NCBI GenBank assembly: GCA_965660815.1
Contig: CBFIBG010000018.1
Coordinates: forward strand, 1 to 57,757
DNA: 57,757 nucleotides
Reading direction: 5' to 3'
Source of the DNA: Glaciecola sp965660815
GTDB taxonomy: Bacteria > Pseudomonadota > Gammaproteobacteria > Enterobacterales > Alteromonadaceae
Part shown: positions 34,304-44,321 of the stretch, one piece after another
How the letters are laid out: each line of letters opens with the position of its first letter
Position numbering within the stretch: the stretch's first letter is position 1
Notes under the pieces: model-generated
The model's input: only the letters and a program-made list of their open reading frames with translations
Database searches by the model: none
Told to the model about the DNA's origin: nothing
Position numbers and translations under genes: made by a program

Positions 34304-35596
34304 ATGGCCAAAATTAGCCGAATTGTTGGACGCGAAATACTTGATTCTCGCGGCAACCCAACCGTAGAAGCCGATGTATTCTTAGAGTGCGGAGCAATGG
34401 GCAGAGCCGCTGCTCCTTCTGGCGCATCAACAGGTTCTCGCGAGGCACTTGAGTTGCGCGATAAAGATGCAGGTAGGTATTTAGGTAAAGGCGTATTAAA
34501 CGCGGTGAGCGCCATTAATGATAAAATAAGCCAAGCACTCATTGGACAAGATGCCGCCGAGCAAAGCCAAATTGATCAAATTATGATTGACCTTGACGGC
34601 ACAGAGAACAAGGAAGTGCTTGGAGCCAACGCCATTCTTGCAGTGTCATTAGCGGTCGCCAAAGCGCAAGCAATCAGCAAAGGTGTTCCTTTGTACGCCC
34701 ACATAGCCGAGTTGAATGGCACACCGGGTCAGTATTCAATGCCTGTCCCTATGATGAATATCATTAATGGCGGAGAACATGCTGATAATAACGTTGATAT
34801 TCAAGAATTTATGGTACAACCGGTAGGCGCTGCAAGTTTCTCTGAGGCGCTAAGAATGGGCGCTGAAATTTTCCATAGCTTGAAAAAAGTACTCAATTCT
34901 AAAGGATTAAATACTGCAGTAGGCGACGAAGGAGGTTTTGCGCCTAACCTAACCTCAAACGCAGAAGCGCTCGCGGTTATCGTGACAGCAGTAGAAAACG
35001 CTGGCTATAAAATGAATGAAGATATTACTTTAGCACTTGACTGCGCAGCTTCAGAATTTTACAAAGACGGTCAGTATGTGCTTTCTGGAGAAGACAAATC
35101 TTTTGACTCGAAAGGCTTTAGCGATTACCTAGCTGAATTAACCAATCAATACCCAATAGTGTCTATCGAAGATGGATTAGATGAAAGTGATTGGGACGGG
35201 TGGGCTTACCAAACCAGTATATTGGGAGACAAAGTTCAGTTAGTCGGCGATGACCTGTTTGTCACCAATACAAAAATCCTAAAACGAGGCATTGAAAATT
35301 CGGTTGGAAACAGTATTTTAATCAAGTTTAATCAAATCGGCTCATTAACCGAGACTCTAAACGCAATTAAAATGGCAAAAGACGCTGGCTTTACTGCGGT
35401 AATCTCGCATAGAAGTGGTGAAACTGAAGACGCAACCATTGCCGACTTAGCGGTGGGTACGGCTGCAGGTCAAATCAAAACGGGCTCGTTGTGTCGTTCA
35501 GATCGTGTTGCTAAATACAATCAATTACTTCGCATTGAGGGTGAGTTAGGCAGCCAAGCTAAATATAATGGTCGAAGCGAAATAAAAGGCCAATAG
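34304..35596 (+). CDS. eno: Enolase
   Basis: 2-phosphoglycerate to phosphoenolpyruvate; also a degradosome part in enterics. 430 residues. The start follows AAAGGAAAG. It shows GRAAAPSGASTGSREA, the catalytic Glu in VGDEGGFAPN, the lysine in LIKFNQIG and SHRSGETED. Second gene after pyrG. The ftsB gene that often follows eno is not present here. Confidence 0.98.
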   Translation: MAKISRIVGREILDSRGNPTVEADVFLECGAMGRAAAPSGASTGSREALELRDKDAGRYLGKGVLNAVSAINDKISQALIGQDAAEQSQIDQIMIDLDGTENKEVLGANAILAVSLAVAKAQAISKGVPLYAHIAELNGTPGQYSMPVPMMNIINGGEHADNNVDIQEFMVQPVGAASFSEALRMGAEIFHSLKKVLNSKGLNTAVGDEGGFAPNLTSNAEALAVIVTAVENAGYKMNEDITLALDCAASEFYKDGQYVLSGEDKSFDSKGFSDYLAELTNQYPIVSIEDGLDESDWDGWAYQTSILGDKVQLVGDDLFVTNTKILKRGIENSVGNSILIKFNQIGSLTETLNAIKMAKDAGFTAVISHRSGETEDATIADLAVGTAAGQIKTGSLCRSDRVAKYNQLLRIEGELGSQAKYNGRSEIKGQ

Positions 35597-35682
35597 GTTT
35601 TAACTTAGCGGTCTTTTGCATAAGTATCATCATCTAGCCGAGTCCGAACTCACTATTCGGGTAAGGTGGGGTTAAATTAAAT

Positions 35683-35710
35683 GGGGATCTCATAAAACAG
35701 ATCCCCTTTT
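35683..35710 (+). terminator. Rho-independent terminator of pyrG-eno
   Basis: An 8-bp GC-containing stem GGGGATCT/AGATCCCC with an 8-base loop and TTTT, 86 bp after the eno stop. Confidence 0.85.
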
Positions 35711-35870
35711 GCTTGAATCGTGTTAAAAGGTCAACTAAGACAAGCAAAGGGATGGTATTATAAACGTGAATAAAGAAGTGAAACGGCACATGTTAGGCTG
35801 CAAACCTCAACTGTTGAAAGGCTAAAATATTGAACCATCACACAAGCCGAGTTAAATAATCCAAGCATAT

Positions 35871-36503
35871 ATGGCCACAAAAGAAGCAGCGCATCAAACG
35901 AACATATTTAATCTTAGCAGTAAATATCCAAATTTTGCTGAACTAAGTAATGCGTTATATGAACGAGAACTTCAAGTTCTTGCCAGCAGCAAAATAACCG
36001 ACCCAGATTTGCTTAAACGAAAATTAAAAGGGCTTAGTCACCACGTAAAAAATGCGACTATGAATTTATTAAGCGGTAATGCCCCAATAGAAGTAGATGT
36101 GCATAACGGCAGTTGGCAAGCAAAGCAAAGCGCAAAATGCCCGTTGAGCTCTCAAACCCCAGACAAAACCTTGCAGTGGTACTCTCAAGTGGTTCAGCAA
36201 GCGAGCATAGTGCCGGTCTACGTAGAGGTGCTGGGCGAGCAGCATATTGAATTAGACTGCGTCGACATAATGTCTTCAGATAGGCTGCACTTAAACAAAT
36301 TTGGCTGGTTTTCAAAAACTGGAGAATATTTCGATATTGTTCCTAAACAAGCTAAGTATCGGTTATTAAAGCCCACTAAAAGCATCATGGTAGCAGCCTG
36401 CGCTGGACACAGATGGACACCCAAAGGCAGAACTATGCCAAGGGCATTATCCCTTCGAGAGCTTCTTCTCTCAACCGAAATCAATTGGAAAAGCTTTCAG
36501 TAA
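35871..36503 (+). CDS. Unknown 210-residue protein paired with an ABC exporter
   Basis: I do not recognise a family. No signal peptide or membrane segment. The first half is helical (LKRKLKGLSHHVKNATMNLL). The second half is strand-rich with AACAGHRWTPKGRTMPRALSLRELL near the end, a conserved-looking Cys/His/Arg patch. It stops 2 bp before the ABC exporter start, so the two are likely one unit with a promoter in the 35711-35870 gap. It might be a regulator or accessory of the exporter, but nothing in the sequence decides that. Confidence 0.7.
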   Translation: MATKEAAHQTNIFNLSSKYPNFAELSNALYERELQVLASSKITDPDLLKRKLKGLSHHVKNATMNLLSGNAPIEVDVHNGSWQAKQSAKCPLSSQTPDKTLQWYSQVVQQASIVPVYVEVLGEQHIELDCVDIMSSDRLHLNKFGWFSKTGEYFDIVPKQAKYRLLKPTKSIMVAACAGHRWTPKGRTMPRALSLRELLLSTEINWKSFQ

Positions 36504-36505
36504 AT

Positions 36506-38377
36506 ATGTCAAAGAACAATACGCAGTCTCATACTAGCCGCCGCATATTGCGCTGGTTATTTTTGCACTTATCACCCTATAAAAAGCAGGTTTTCATCGC
36601 TTTAACCGCATTGATGTTAAGCTCTTTAGCTTGGCTATTACTGGGGCAAGGAATCAAACAAGTAATAGACCAAGGCTTTGTTCAAAACAATAAAGAAGCG
36701 CTTACAAATGCGCTAATAGTCGTGCTAGGGGTTGTCGTGTTTGGTAGCGTAGCAACCTACTTTCGATTCTATTGGATGGTTTGGTTAGGAGAAAGAGTGT
36801 GCGCAGACATTCGAACAACGCTTTTTAGCCACCTTCTTACATTGCCGCCCAGTTTCTTCGAGAACACGCGCACTGGAGAAATTATTTCGCGATTTACCAG
36901 CGACACAACTCTTCTTCAATCTGTTGTGGGTACTGGGATCTCTATGGCACTGCGCTCATCAGTTATGTTTGTAGGTGCGTTGGCATTAATGACCCTGACA
37001 AGTTTAACCTTAACTGTATTAGTATTTATTGCGGTTCCACTGATGCTCATTCCGATAAAAATTCTAGGAAAGCAAGTGCGCCATCACAGTAAATTAAGTC
37101 AAGACAAAGTCGCTTCGGTTGGAGGGATGATCGACGAATCGCTGCACGAAATACATACGCTTCAAGCATATAATCACGAGCAAAAGAGCACCGTTGACTT
37201 TACCGAAAAAATTGAAAGCGTTATTCAACAGGCGCGAAAAAGAATTCACTTTCGCGCATTACTGATTGCTATTGTAATGATGATCAGTCTGTCTGCTATA
37301 TTTTTTGTTACCTATATCGGCGCCAATATGGTTTTGGAAGGCAAACTCAGTGTAGGCGAATTAACAGCGTTTGTGTTTTATGCTGTCTTAGCGGGCGGTT
37401 CAATTGCAACCATCAGTGAAGTAATAGGTGAATTGCAAAAAGCGGCTGGAGCATCAGAGCGTATTTTAGAATTACTGCACCAAGAATCCAGCCTTCAAGA
37501 CTCAGGCAAAGATTCAATATCCCAGGCAGATGGGCATTCAACAGATACAGCGTTATCCATACAATCGGTCTCATTTCAATACCCTACCCCAGAGACGCAC
37601 GAGCCGTTTATAGACGCTGATACCAATAAGACCTCAGCACAGCTGTCTGCCGATGTTAATCAAGGATTAGAATTCAATGGACAAGACGCCTCTAATTTAG
37701 TGTTACAGGATATTTCGTTTGACGTAAAGCCCAATCAAAAAGTAGCAATAGTCGGCGCGAGCGGAGCCGGAAAATCCACGATTTTTCAATTATTATTGCG
37801 TTTTTACGATTGTGATGAAGGCAATATTCAAATATTTGGCAAACACGTTAAAGATCTGCCGCTGAAAACCCTAAGACAGCAGTTTGCGCTAGTACCTCAA
37901 GATGCCGTGATTTTCTCCGGAAATGTTTACGACAACATCTCTTTTAGCGATCCTTCGGCCAGCCAACAAGTTATCGAAAACGCAGCCAAATTGGCCCATG
38001 TAGATGAATTTGTAGAAAGACTCCCGAAAAAATATGAAACAGAGTTGGGCGAACGCGGGGTAAAACTAAGCGGGGGTCAAAAACAGCGCATTGCAATTGC
38101 ACGGGCCATATTAGCCGACCGCCCTATTCTTCTGTTGGATGAAGCCACAAGTGCTTTGGATGCCGCAAGCGAGCACTCAGTCAAACAGGCTCTAGACAGT
38201 TTAATGCAAAGTAAAACAACCATTACCATTGCTCATAGACTCTCCACAGTAGTCAATGCAAATAAAATCATTGTACTAGATAAAGGCAAAATGATTGCTC
38301 AAGGCACGCATCAAGAACTTTATGCACACTCAAAATTGTATAAAGAGTTTGTAGACCTTCAACTGGTCAATGAATAA
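36506..38377 (+). CDS. ABC exporter, MsbA/multidrug half-transporter type
   Basis: 623 residues from the ATG at 36506; the open frame upstream lies over the preceding gene. A six-helix transmembrane domain (about 25-320) with THFRE-like TGEIISRFTSDTTLLQ is fused to an ATPase. The ATPase has an A-loop tyrosine in SFQYP, Walker A GASGAGKST (417-425), signature LSGGQKQR and Walker B ILLLDEATSALD. Between the A-loop and the next strand (VLQDISF) lie some 35 residues where about 8 are usual, an acidic/polar insertion. The substrate is unknown; an essential MsbA is less likely because no lpxK is adjacent. Confidence 0.88.
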   Translation: MSKNNTQSHTSRRILRWLFLHLSPYKKQVFIALTALMLSSLAWLLLGQGIKQVIDQGFVQNNKEALTNALIVVLGVVVFGSVATYFRFYWMVWLGERVCADIRTTLFSHLLTLPPSFFENTRTGEIISRFTSDTTLLQSVVGTGISMALRSSVMFVGALALMTLTSLTLTVLVFIAVPLMLIPIKILGKQVRHHSKLSQDKVASVGGMIDESLHEIHTLQAYNHEQKSTVDFTEKIESVIQQARKRIHFRALLIAIVMMISLSAIFFVTYIGANMVLEGKLSVGELTAFVFYAVLAGGSIATISEVIGELQKAAGASERILELLHQESSLQDSGKDSISQADGHSTDTALSIQSVSFQYPTPETHEPFIDADTNKTSAQLSADVNQGLEFNGQDASNLVLQDISFDVKPNQKVAIVGASGAGKSTIFQLLLRFYDCDEGNIQIFGKHVKDLPLKTLRQQFALVPQDAVIFSGNVYDNISFSDPSASQQVIENAAKLAHVDEFVERLPKKYETELGERGVKLSGGQKQRIAIARAILADRPILLLDEATSALDAASEHSVKQALDSLMQSKTTITIAHRLSTVVNANKIIVLDKGKMIAQGTHQELYAHSKLYKEFVDLQLVNE

Positions 38378-38542
38378 AAGCCACCCTGTTTTCTTTAAAT
38401 GAAACATTTTGTGACATTTCATTTGATGAGTTCACATTTCTTTTTGTCTGTTTTATTTTATATTTTCGTAGTAAGCAACGCTTAAACGTTACAAAGCATT
38501 ATTTTGACAACTTGCTACAAATCAAACACAGGTATTACCTAC

Positions 38543-41116
38543 ATGATAATGAAAGACAGAAAATTTATTTTAACCAGTATTGCGGCTGCTATGCTTTTAG
38601 GTGGAAGTCACCTTGCTCTAGCAGACGATAACAAAGACAAAGAAGAAAAAGAGCCCACACTCGTTGAAACCTTAGAGAAAAACACGCCATACGAAGGATT
38701 TATTGATATATATAGGGATCCAGAAAATGGCGAAGGAATGGTGGTTTTAGAAGAATCGGACCTTAACAAACCCTTTTTATATATTGCGTCAACCGTGGAT
38801 GGCGTAGTGGCAGCAGGTGCGTTTAGAGGCCAATACAGACAAGCTCGTATCATTGAGTTTAGACGCTATTTCGATCGCATCGATGTGATCGCAAAATCTA
38901 ATCGCTTTTACTTTGATCCAGAAAATGCAGTAAGCAAAGCGGCCGAAGCAAACACCAGTGAATCAGTGTTGGTCTCTACCAAGATATCAAAGGAAGAAGA
39001 AGGCAAAATCGCGATATCTCTACAAGACCTTGTAAAAAATGAGTCTTTACATCGGGTGTCTCCAATGCCACCTAGAGGGTCATCGAACGATGATAACAGA
39101 TTTGCACTAGGCGGTTTTTCGAAAGAAAAATCCCGGATAGCCACTATCAACAACTTCCCCAAGAATACTCACGTAGTAGTGGATTACGTATTCGAGAACA
39201 GCACTCCTAAAGGGTTTGGCGGAGCCGAAATAGCGGATCAGCGATATACTACCTTGAGCATTCAACACGCTTTTGTAGAAGTGCCAGAGAATGATTTCAA
39301 ACCAAGAAGAGACGACCCAAGAGTCGGTTATTTCACTCAACAATTCGACGATTTAACAACAGAGGAAACAACCAACTATCGAGATGTCATTAATCGCTGG
39401 AATCTGGTTAAAAAAGATCCTTCTGCAGAGATTTCGGATCCTGTTGAACCCATTGTTTGGTGGATAGAAAATACAACGCCCGTAGAATGGCGCGACACAA
39501 TTAAAAATGCCACTCTGGCTTGGAATAGTTCGTTTGAAAAAGCGGGGTTTAGCAATGCCGTTGTGGTAAAAGTGCAACCTGACGACGCCGACTGGACTGC
39601 GGACGATATAAGATACAATGTATTGCGCTGGACTTCTTCCCCTAACCCTCCTTTTGGTGGCTATGGGCCTAGTGTTGCTCACCCACTTACCGGTCAAATT
39701 TTGGCAGCAGATATTATGCTCGAATACTCATTTTTGTCGGGCAGATGGTTAGCCGGAGAAATGTTTACAGACGGCCACACCCCATTGGCGAGCAGTTTAC
39801 CTAGTCAAGTAAATGCACACGATGAGCATAAATTTAATCATTGTTCATTAGGACACCACTTACACATGGGCAAACAATTTGCGCACTTTGCCGGTGTGGC
39901 GCAAGGCATGAGTGATATTGAAAAAGATCGCCTATTAAGGCAATCAATGTATTATTTAATTCTTCATGAAGTTGGCCACACATTGGGCTTAAACCATAAC
40001 ATGATGGCAACCCAGCTTCATGGTCCCAAAGAAGCTCACAATAGAGAAATTACTCAAGGGATCTTAGCCGGCTCTGTGATGGATTATCCAGCTGTGAATT
40101 ACGCGCCTGTTGGAATGGAACAGGGAGACTTTTACTCAGAAAAACCAGGCCCTTATGATGACTGGGTCATACAATATGGATATTCCACCGCGTTGGACGA
40201 CGAAGAACAAGAAGAAGCAAGGCTTGAGAGTATATTGAATCGATCAACCGAGCCAGAACTCGCTTTTGGTAACGATGCCGATGATATGCGAGCGCCTGGA
40301 AGACACGTAGATCCGCGCATCAATATCTTCGATATGTCTGACGATGCGGTTCAATATGCGATGGACAGATTTGAGCTGATTAACCACTCTGCTGGCAAAC
40401 TAAAAGACAAGTTATTGGTGGATGGTCGCTCTCATAACGACTTAGTGGTGGGTGTAAATATATTGTTCAATGAGTTCACCCGACAAGCTGCGGTAGTCAG
40501 TCGTTATGTGGGTGGAGTTTATCTCAATCGCGCAATGGTTGGTCAAGAAGGCTACACACAACCTCTTATGCCGGTTCCGGTAGATTACCAGAAAAAAGCC
40601 ATGCAGGCCTTAAACGATTATTTCTTCTCGCCTACTGCAATTGAATCGATGGAGCCGCTTTATGCATTCTTGCAAAGGCAGCGCAGAGGATTTAGTGGTT
40701 GGGGTAGAGATGAGTCTCCGCGTATCCACGATATGTTGCTAGCCGCGCAAAAAAGCGTATTAAACCATCTAATGCACCCTAATGTGACTATGCGCATAAC
40801 AGACACTGCATTGTATGGCAATGAATACACACTGGATCTAATGATGCGTGACCTTACCGACGGTATTTTTGCTGACGATATTAAAAAGGACGTGAATACT
40901 TATCGTCAAAATTTACAAGTTGAATATGTTGAGCGCCTAATTGCAGCATCTGGTTTAGAAAGCAAATCTGAATACGATACTATCACTCAAGCAACAGCAA
41001 TAAACGAGTTGAAGCGTATTGCAGATATGGCAGATAATTCTAGAGGCAATAATGCCAGTGAAATTCACAAAAAGTACTTGGAAGATCGTATAGAAAGAGC
41101 GTTTTACAAAAGTTAA
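38543..41116 (+). CDS. Secreted zinc metalloprotease of the DUF5117/DUF5118/DUF4953 type
   Basis: About 857 residues with a Sec signal peptide cleaved near S-H-L-A-L-A-D. The start is the ATG at 38543 or 38549; the frame is open further upstream. The zinc site HEVGHTLGLNHN lies near residue 475, a metzincin-like HExxHxxGxxH. Upstream, the FDRIDVIAKSNRFYFDPEN and WWIENTTPVEWRDTIKNATLAWNSSFEKAGF segments are typical of this family. It is monocistronic and probably periplasmic or secreted; substrate unknown. Confidence 0.88.
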   Translation: MIMKDRKFILTSIAAAMLLGGSHLALADDNKDKEEKEPTLVETLEKNTPYEGFIDIYRDPENGEGMVVLEESDLNKPFLYIASTVDGVVAAGAFRGQYRQARIIEFRRYFDRIDVIAKSNRFYFDPENAVSKAAEANTSESVLVSTKISKEEEGKIAISLQDLVKNESLHRVSPMPPRGSSNDDNRFALGGFSKEKSRIATINNFPKNTHVVVDYVFENSTPKGFGGAEIADQRYTTLSIQHAFVEVPENDFKPRRDDPRVGYFTQQFDDLTTEETTNYRDVINRWNLVKKDPSAEISDPVEPIVWWIENTTPVEWRDTIKNATLAWNSSFEKAGFSNAVVVKVQPDDADWTADDIRYNVLRWTSSPNPPFGGYGPSVAHPLTGQILAADIMLEYSFLSGRWLAGEMFTDGHTPLASSLPSQVNAHDEHKFNHCSLGHHLHMGKQFAHFAGVAQGMSDIEKDRLLRQSMYYLILHEVGHTLGLNHNMMATQLHGPKEAHNREITQGILAGSVMDYPAVNYAPVGMEQGDFYSEKPGPYDDWVIQYGYSTALDDEEQEEARLESILNRSTEPELAFGNDADDMRAPGRHVDPRINIFDMSDDAVQYAMDRFELINHSAGKLKDKLLVDGRSHNDLVVGVNILFNEFTRQAAVVSRYVGGVYLNRAMVGQEGYTQPLMPVPVDYQKKAMQALNDYFFSPTAIESMEPLYAFLQRQRRGFSGWGRDESPRIHDMLLAAQKSVLNHLMHPNVTMRITDTALYGNEYTLDLMMRDLTDGIFADDIKKDVNTYRQNLQVEYVERLIAASGLESKSEYDTITQATAINELKRIADMADNSRGNNASEIHKKYLEDRIERAFYKS

Positions 41117-41167
41117 CTAATGCAAGTGATAAATCGCGGTTGTCATTATCATAGTTCAATCGGCACA

Positions 41168-41196
41168 AAAAAGTCAGGCAAATTGCCTGACTTTTT
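41168..41196. terminator. Bidirectional terminator between metalloprotease and epimerase genes
   Basis: AAAAGTCAGGCAA and its complement form a 12-13 bp stem around a 3-base loop, flanked by A and T tracts on both strands, so it ends both converging transcripts. Confidence 0.9.
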
Positions 41197-41214
41197 CATG
41201 TCAAAATAGGTTGC

Positions 41215-42231
41215 TTAGCCTTTATAAAACTCTTTGTACCAATCCACAAATTTGTGGATCCCCTCTTTTAAAGAGGTAGTTGGCTTGTAGCCTACCGCTT
41301 CTATTAAGGATTCCACATTGGCATAAGTATCGGGTACATCACCTGGCTGCATAGGCAATAAATTTTTCTTCGCCGTTTTACCTAAGGCTTGCTCGATAGT
41401 TTCAATAAATGTGAGTAAATGCACAGGTGTTTGAGCGCCGATGTTGTATACGCGATAAGGCGCTTTGCTGGTGCTAGGAGACGGGTTTTTAGGATCCCAA
41501 TCAACATCTGATTCAGCAATTTTTAACGTCGCCTGTATTACCCCTTCGACTATGTCATCGATGTAGGTAAAGTCCCGTCTATGGTTGCCAAAATTATATA
41601 CGTCTATCGGCTTATCTTCGCTAATCGCTTTGGTAAATTTGAAAGGCGCCATATCTGGCCTTCCCCAAGGTCCATACACCGTAAAAAACCTCAGACCGGT
41701 TGTCGGTAATTCATATAAATGACTATAAGTGTGAGCCATCAATTCATTGGCTTTTTTGCTGGCGGCATACAAAGAAACAGGATGATCCACATTATCGTCC
41801 ACTGAAAATGGCATTGATTCGTTGGCGCCATACACAGAGCTGCTAGATGCATAACAAAGGTGCTCTACTTTATTATGTCTGCACCCTTCTAAAATATTCA
41901 TAAAGCCGACTAAATTTGAGTCGACGTATGCATGAGGATTGGTAATGGAAAACCTTACCCCCGCCTGTGCGGCAAGATGGATAACACGAGCAAATTTATG
42001 TTCTGCAAATAGCGCTGCCATTTCATCTCTATTTGCAATGTCCATTTTTACAAAAGTGAAGTTCGCTGATTTTGAATGAGATTGCACCCATTCGAGGCGA
42101 GCGTCTTTCAGCGACGTGTCATAATAGTCATTGATATTATCAATGCCAATAACTTGATGGCCCATATCGAGTAATTTAATTGCGGTATGAGCACCTATGA
42201 ACCCTGCCGAACCTGTCACTAAAAACTTCAC
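41215..42231 (-). CDS. UDP-glucuronate 4-epimerase type NAD-dependent epimerase
   Basis: Interconverts UDP-glucuronate and UDP-galacturonate. 338 residues from a GTG at 42231 with AAGGA 8 bases upstream; 13 further open codons upstream look non-native. It has G-S-A-G-F-I-G, Tyr155-x3-Lys159 in LYAASKK, AAQAGVRFSI(T)NPHAYVDSN and GPWGRPDMAPFKFT, all typical of the LpsL/Cap1J/GlcUA-epimerase branch. It is the last gene of the minus-strand polysaccharide run. Its substrate would come from ugd at 11653-12996. Confidence 0.88.
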   Translation of the reverse strand: MKFLVTGSAGFIGAHTAIKLLDMGHQVIGIDNINDYYDTSLKDARLEWVQSHSKSANFTFVKMDIANRDEMAALFAEHKFARVIHLAAQAGVRFSITNPHAYVDSNLVGFMNILEGCRHNKVEHLCYASSSSVYGANESMPFSVDDNVDHPVSLYAASKKANELMAHTYSHLYELPTTGLRFFTVYGPWGRPDMAPFKFTKAISEDKPIDVYNFGNHRRDFTYIDDIVEGVIQATLKIAESDVDWDPKNPSPSTSKAPYRVYNIGAQTPVHLLTFIETIEQALGKTAKKNLLPMQPGDVPDTYANVESLIEAVGYKPTTSLKEGIHKFVDWYKEFYKG

Positions 42232-42302
42232 AGAATTGTCCTTTTTTACGTTAATTTTAATCTTTGTCACTTAGTTTATCCGAATCGATAACTATTAACT
42301 GA

Positions 42303-43451
42303 CTATTTTTGCGTGTTTGATTTTGCATTCGCCATATTCACCTCATCTTTAGGCGTAAAGATGTGCTTTCCTAATAAGGCTTCAATCACGTTCCGTCCCG
42401 ATTTTACTAAGAGATGATACATCAGCAAACCGACAGGCATTTTAATAAAATGCCCTCTCACAATGGCCAAAAAATGCTTAAAGGGAGTTTTAGAGTGAGC
42501 CAATAAATCATGCTGTGGCATTAACACATCGTTGAAAACATAATGATCAAAAGCAACCCTAATGGCGCTTTTGTTTAAGTTTGCATCTATGGTCTTTTGT
42601 GGAATATCTAGCTTAAGAATTTTTTTCAAGAAACTCAACGAAAGTCCTACCTCGTATTTAAAATCAAGCTCATCTGCCACCTGTTGAATTTGATTTAACA
42701 TGGAGTCGTTCACCAAGTCCGGATTTTCATCCGTCAGCAATAAGTACAGATCAGTCAAATCTCTATACCCATTACTGTAATCTTCATTTCTAAATAAATG
42801 AACCGAACTATGCACAAACTGAGCAGGTTGACTTAACATTTGAATACCTTCGCTATTGGTATTGATGTGCTCTTTAAGTGACTCTACTGTAGGGGCGTCT
42901 CTGCTTACAATGGGAATAATATTGTGGTGGACATCAATAATAGTACCTCGCTGTGCATGCTCTAGCGGTGGAATTTCGTGAGCCCACTTTCGATAGTACT
43001 TATCGTCATAGTCGTTTATTTCCTGACCAAACCATCCATCTAAAGCCAACGCCTGCTCGCAACGTTTAAGTTGTGATTTATTTACCAGAATATCTATGTC
43101 GCTATATACCCTGCCCTTTCCAACCGGCTTGCCAGACAAGGTGTATGCTGCGCCTTTTAAAAAAACCACAAAATCAGAATCTCGTTTGAGCAATTTGGAA
43201 ATAATACCTGCTTCCAATCGCACTTGCTCTTTTTGCTTTTCCGCTATTTTTAAGGCATTTTTAAGATGTCTTTGAGTCTTCTCATGGAGTTGTTCAAATA
43301 CGCCTGCTTGTTGAACAAAAAAAGCGAAACGGGCCAGCACTTTTTGATGACGAAGAACAATAATAAGGTCAGACTGATCGCTGACCGTCAACTTGACAAC
43401 TTCAGTTGGCTCTCGCATTAATTCAACCACTTGCCGATTACTAAGAGGCAT
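42303..43451 (-). CDS. Nucleotidyltransferase family protein (PF14907, NTP_transf_5)
   Basis: 382 residues, cytoplasmic. The nucleotidyltransferase core is visible: LKGAAYTLSG near 98-107 and GRVYSDIDILV with the metal-binding Asp118 and Asp120, then a helical C-terminal half. PF14907 proteins act beside HprK-like kinases and PqqD-like proteins in several settings, including some lasso-peptide clusters. The substrate here is unknown. Its start lies inside the end of the kinase gene (11-bp overlap). Confidence 0.85.
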   Translation of the reverse strand: MPLSNRQVVELMREPTEVVKLTVSDQSDLIIVLRHQKVLARFAFFVQQAGVFEQLHEKTQRHLKNALKIAEKQKEQVRLEAGIISKLLKRDSDFVVFLKGAAYTLSGKPVGKGRVYSDIDILVNKSQLKRCEQALALDGWFGQEINDYDDKYYRKWAHEIPPLEHAQRGTIIDVHHNIIPIVSRDAPTVESLKEHINTNSEGIQMLSQPAQFVHSSVHLFRNEDYSNGYRDLTDLYLLLTDENPDLVNDSMLNQIQQVADELDFKYEVGLSLSFLKKILKLDIPQKTIDANLNKSAIRVAFDHYVFNDVLMPQHDLLAHSKTPFKHFLAIVRGHFIKMPVGLLMYHLLVKSGRNVIEALLGKHIFTPKDEVNMANAKSNTQK

Positions 43452-44313
43452 CGATTATCTCTTCGGTTAAAAAGGCATCTATTTCGCTTAAGTTGTTATA
43501 GTGTATTTCAAAGTTCTTAGTCGATTCAACTAAACTCACTACTGTTTCAAAACTGTCTTTGCCTATTGCAGTAAAGTTAAACGCATTATTTACGAGTTGC
43601 ATAAAAGTATCGGTCATAGTTAATTGAAATATATCTAACTCCACTTCACGGTTATATTGCGGGTAGACGATACCTACAATTTCAGCCGGTGTTTTGTTGG
43701 ATTCAATAGCCTCACTAGACGGAGCCATGTGGATCACATCGCCCTTATGAGTGTCTTTGGCTATTGTGGAATATTGATTGTCGGGGAACCAAGTCCTTGC
43801 TAAATCTATAGACGCGTTTTTTAGGCATATGGGGCGCACAAAGGGAAGGACTTGCTTGGTAAATGGAACGATTAACGCCATTTCATCAGATAATAAACGC
43901 CATCCATTATTTGCCAAATGGGCGGTTAAGGTGCTCTTACCGGAACCAGGGGGAGCCGGAAAGATAATCGCTTTGTTGCGTTTTGCCAACACGGCAGAGT
44001 GAACAATGACATACTGCAATTCATGAGCCGCCACTGTCCAATTCATGCCCCATTCCAAAATAGCATAAGCCTGATTGGCATTTAGAGGCTTAAAAGGCTC
44101 TCGTTCATCGCATAAAAATCTGGCTTGAGGGCGATAATATCGCCTAATCCCACCTGAATGAGTCACTGTCAATCGATAATCGATAAAGTCGTCATTAGCC
44201 ATAGCTTCGCTGTAACATGAGCCATAGATCTTCTTTGCATTATCTGACACAAGATCGAAATCGGTTTTTACGTCAAACAAAAATGGTGGTAAAGCTAACC
44301 TAAAATGGTGCAT
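43441..44313 (-). CDS. HprK-related kinase A
   Basis: 290 residues related to the C-terminal kinase domain of HPr kinase/phosphorylase but lacking the HprK N-terminal domain. Walker A is APPGSGKST at residues 120-128. An acidic pair (S-D-E at 142-144, in RLLSDEMALI) stands where HprK has its catalytic aspartates. In HprK the nucleotide drives serine phosphorylation; here the target is unknown. It sits between the PqqD-like and nucleotidyltransferase genes, the arrangement I know as the HPr-rel-A system. Confidence 0.87.
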   Translation of the reverse strand: MHHFRLALPPFLFDVKTDFDLVSDNAKKIYGSCYSEAMANDDFIDYRLTVTHSGGIRRYYRPQARFLCDEREPFKPLNANQAYAILEWGMNWTVAAHELQYVIVHSAVLAKRNKAIIFPAPPGSGKSTLTAHLANNGWRLLSDEMALIVPFTKQVLPFVRPICLKNASIDLARTWFPDNQYSTIAKDTHKGDVIHMAPSSEAIESNKTPAEIVGIVYPQYNREVELDIFQLTMTDTFMQLVNNAFNFTAIGKDSFETVVSLVESTKNFEIHYNNLSEIDAFLTEEIIDAS

Positions 44314-44321
44314 GGCGAAGC

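Noticed and set aside
38397..38424. AAATGAAA/TTTCATTT inverted repeat after the ABC exporter as a terminator
   Set aside because: Stem has almost no GC and there is no T-run; it would be unstable.
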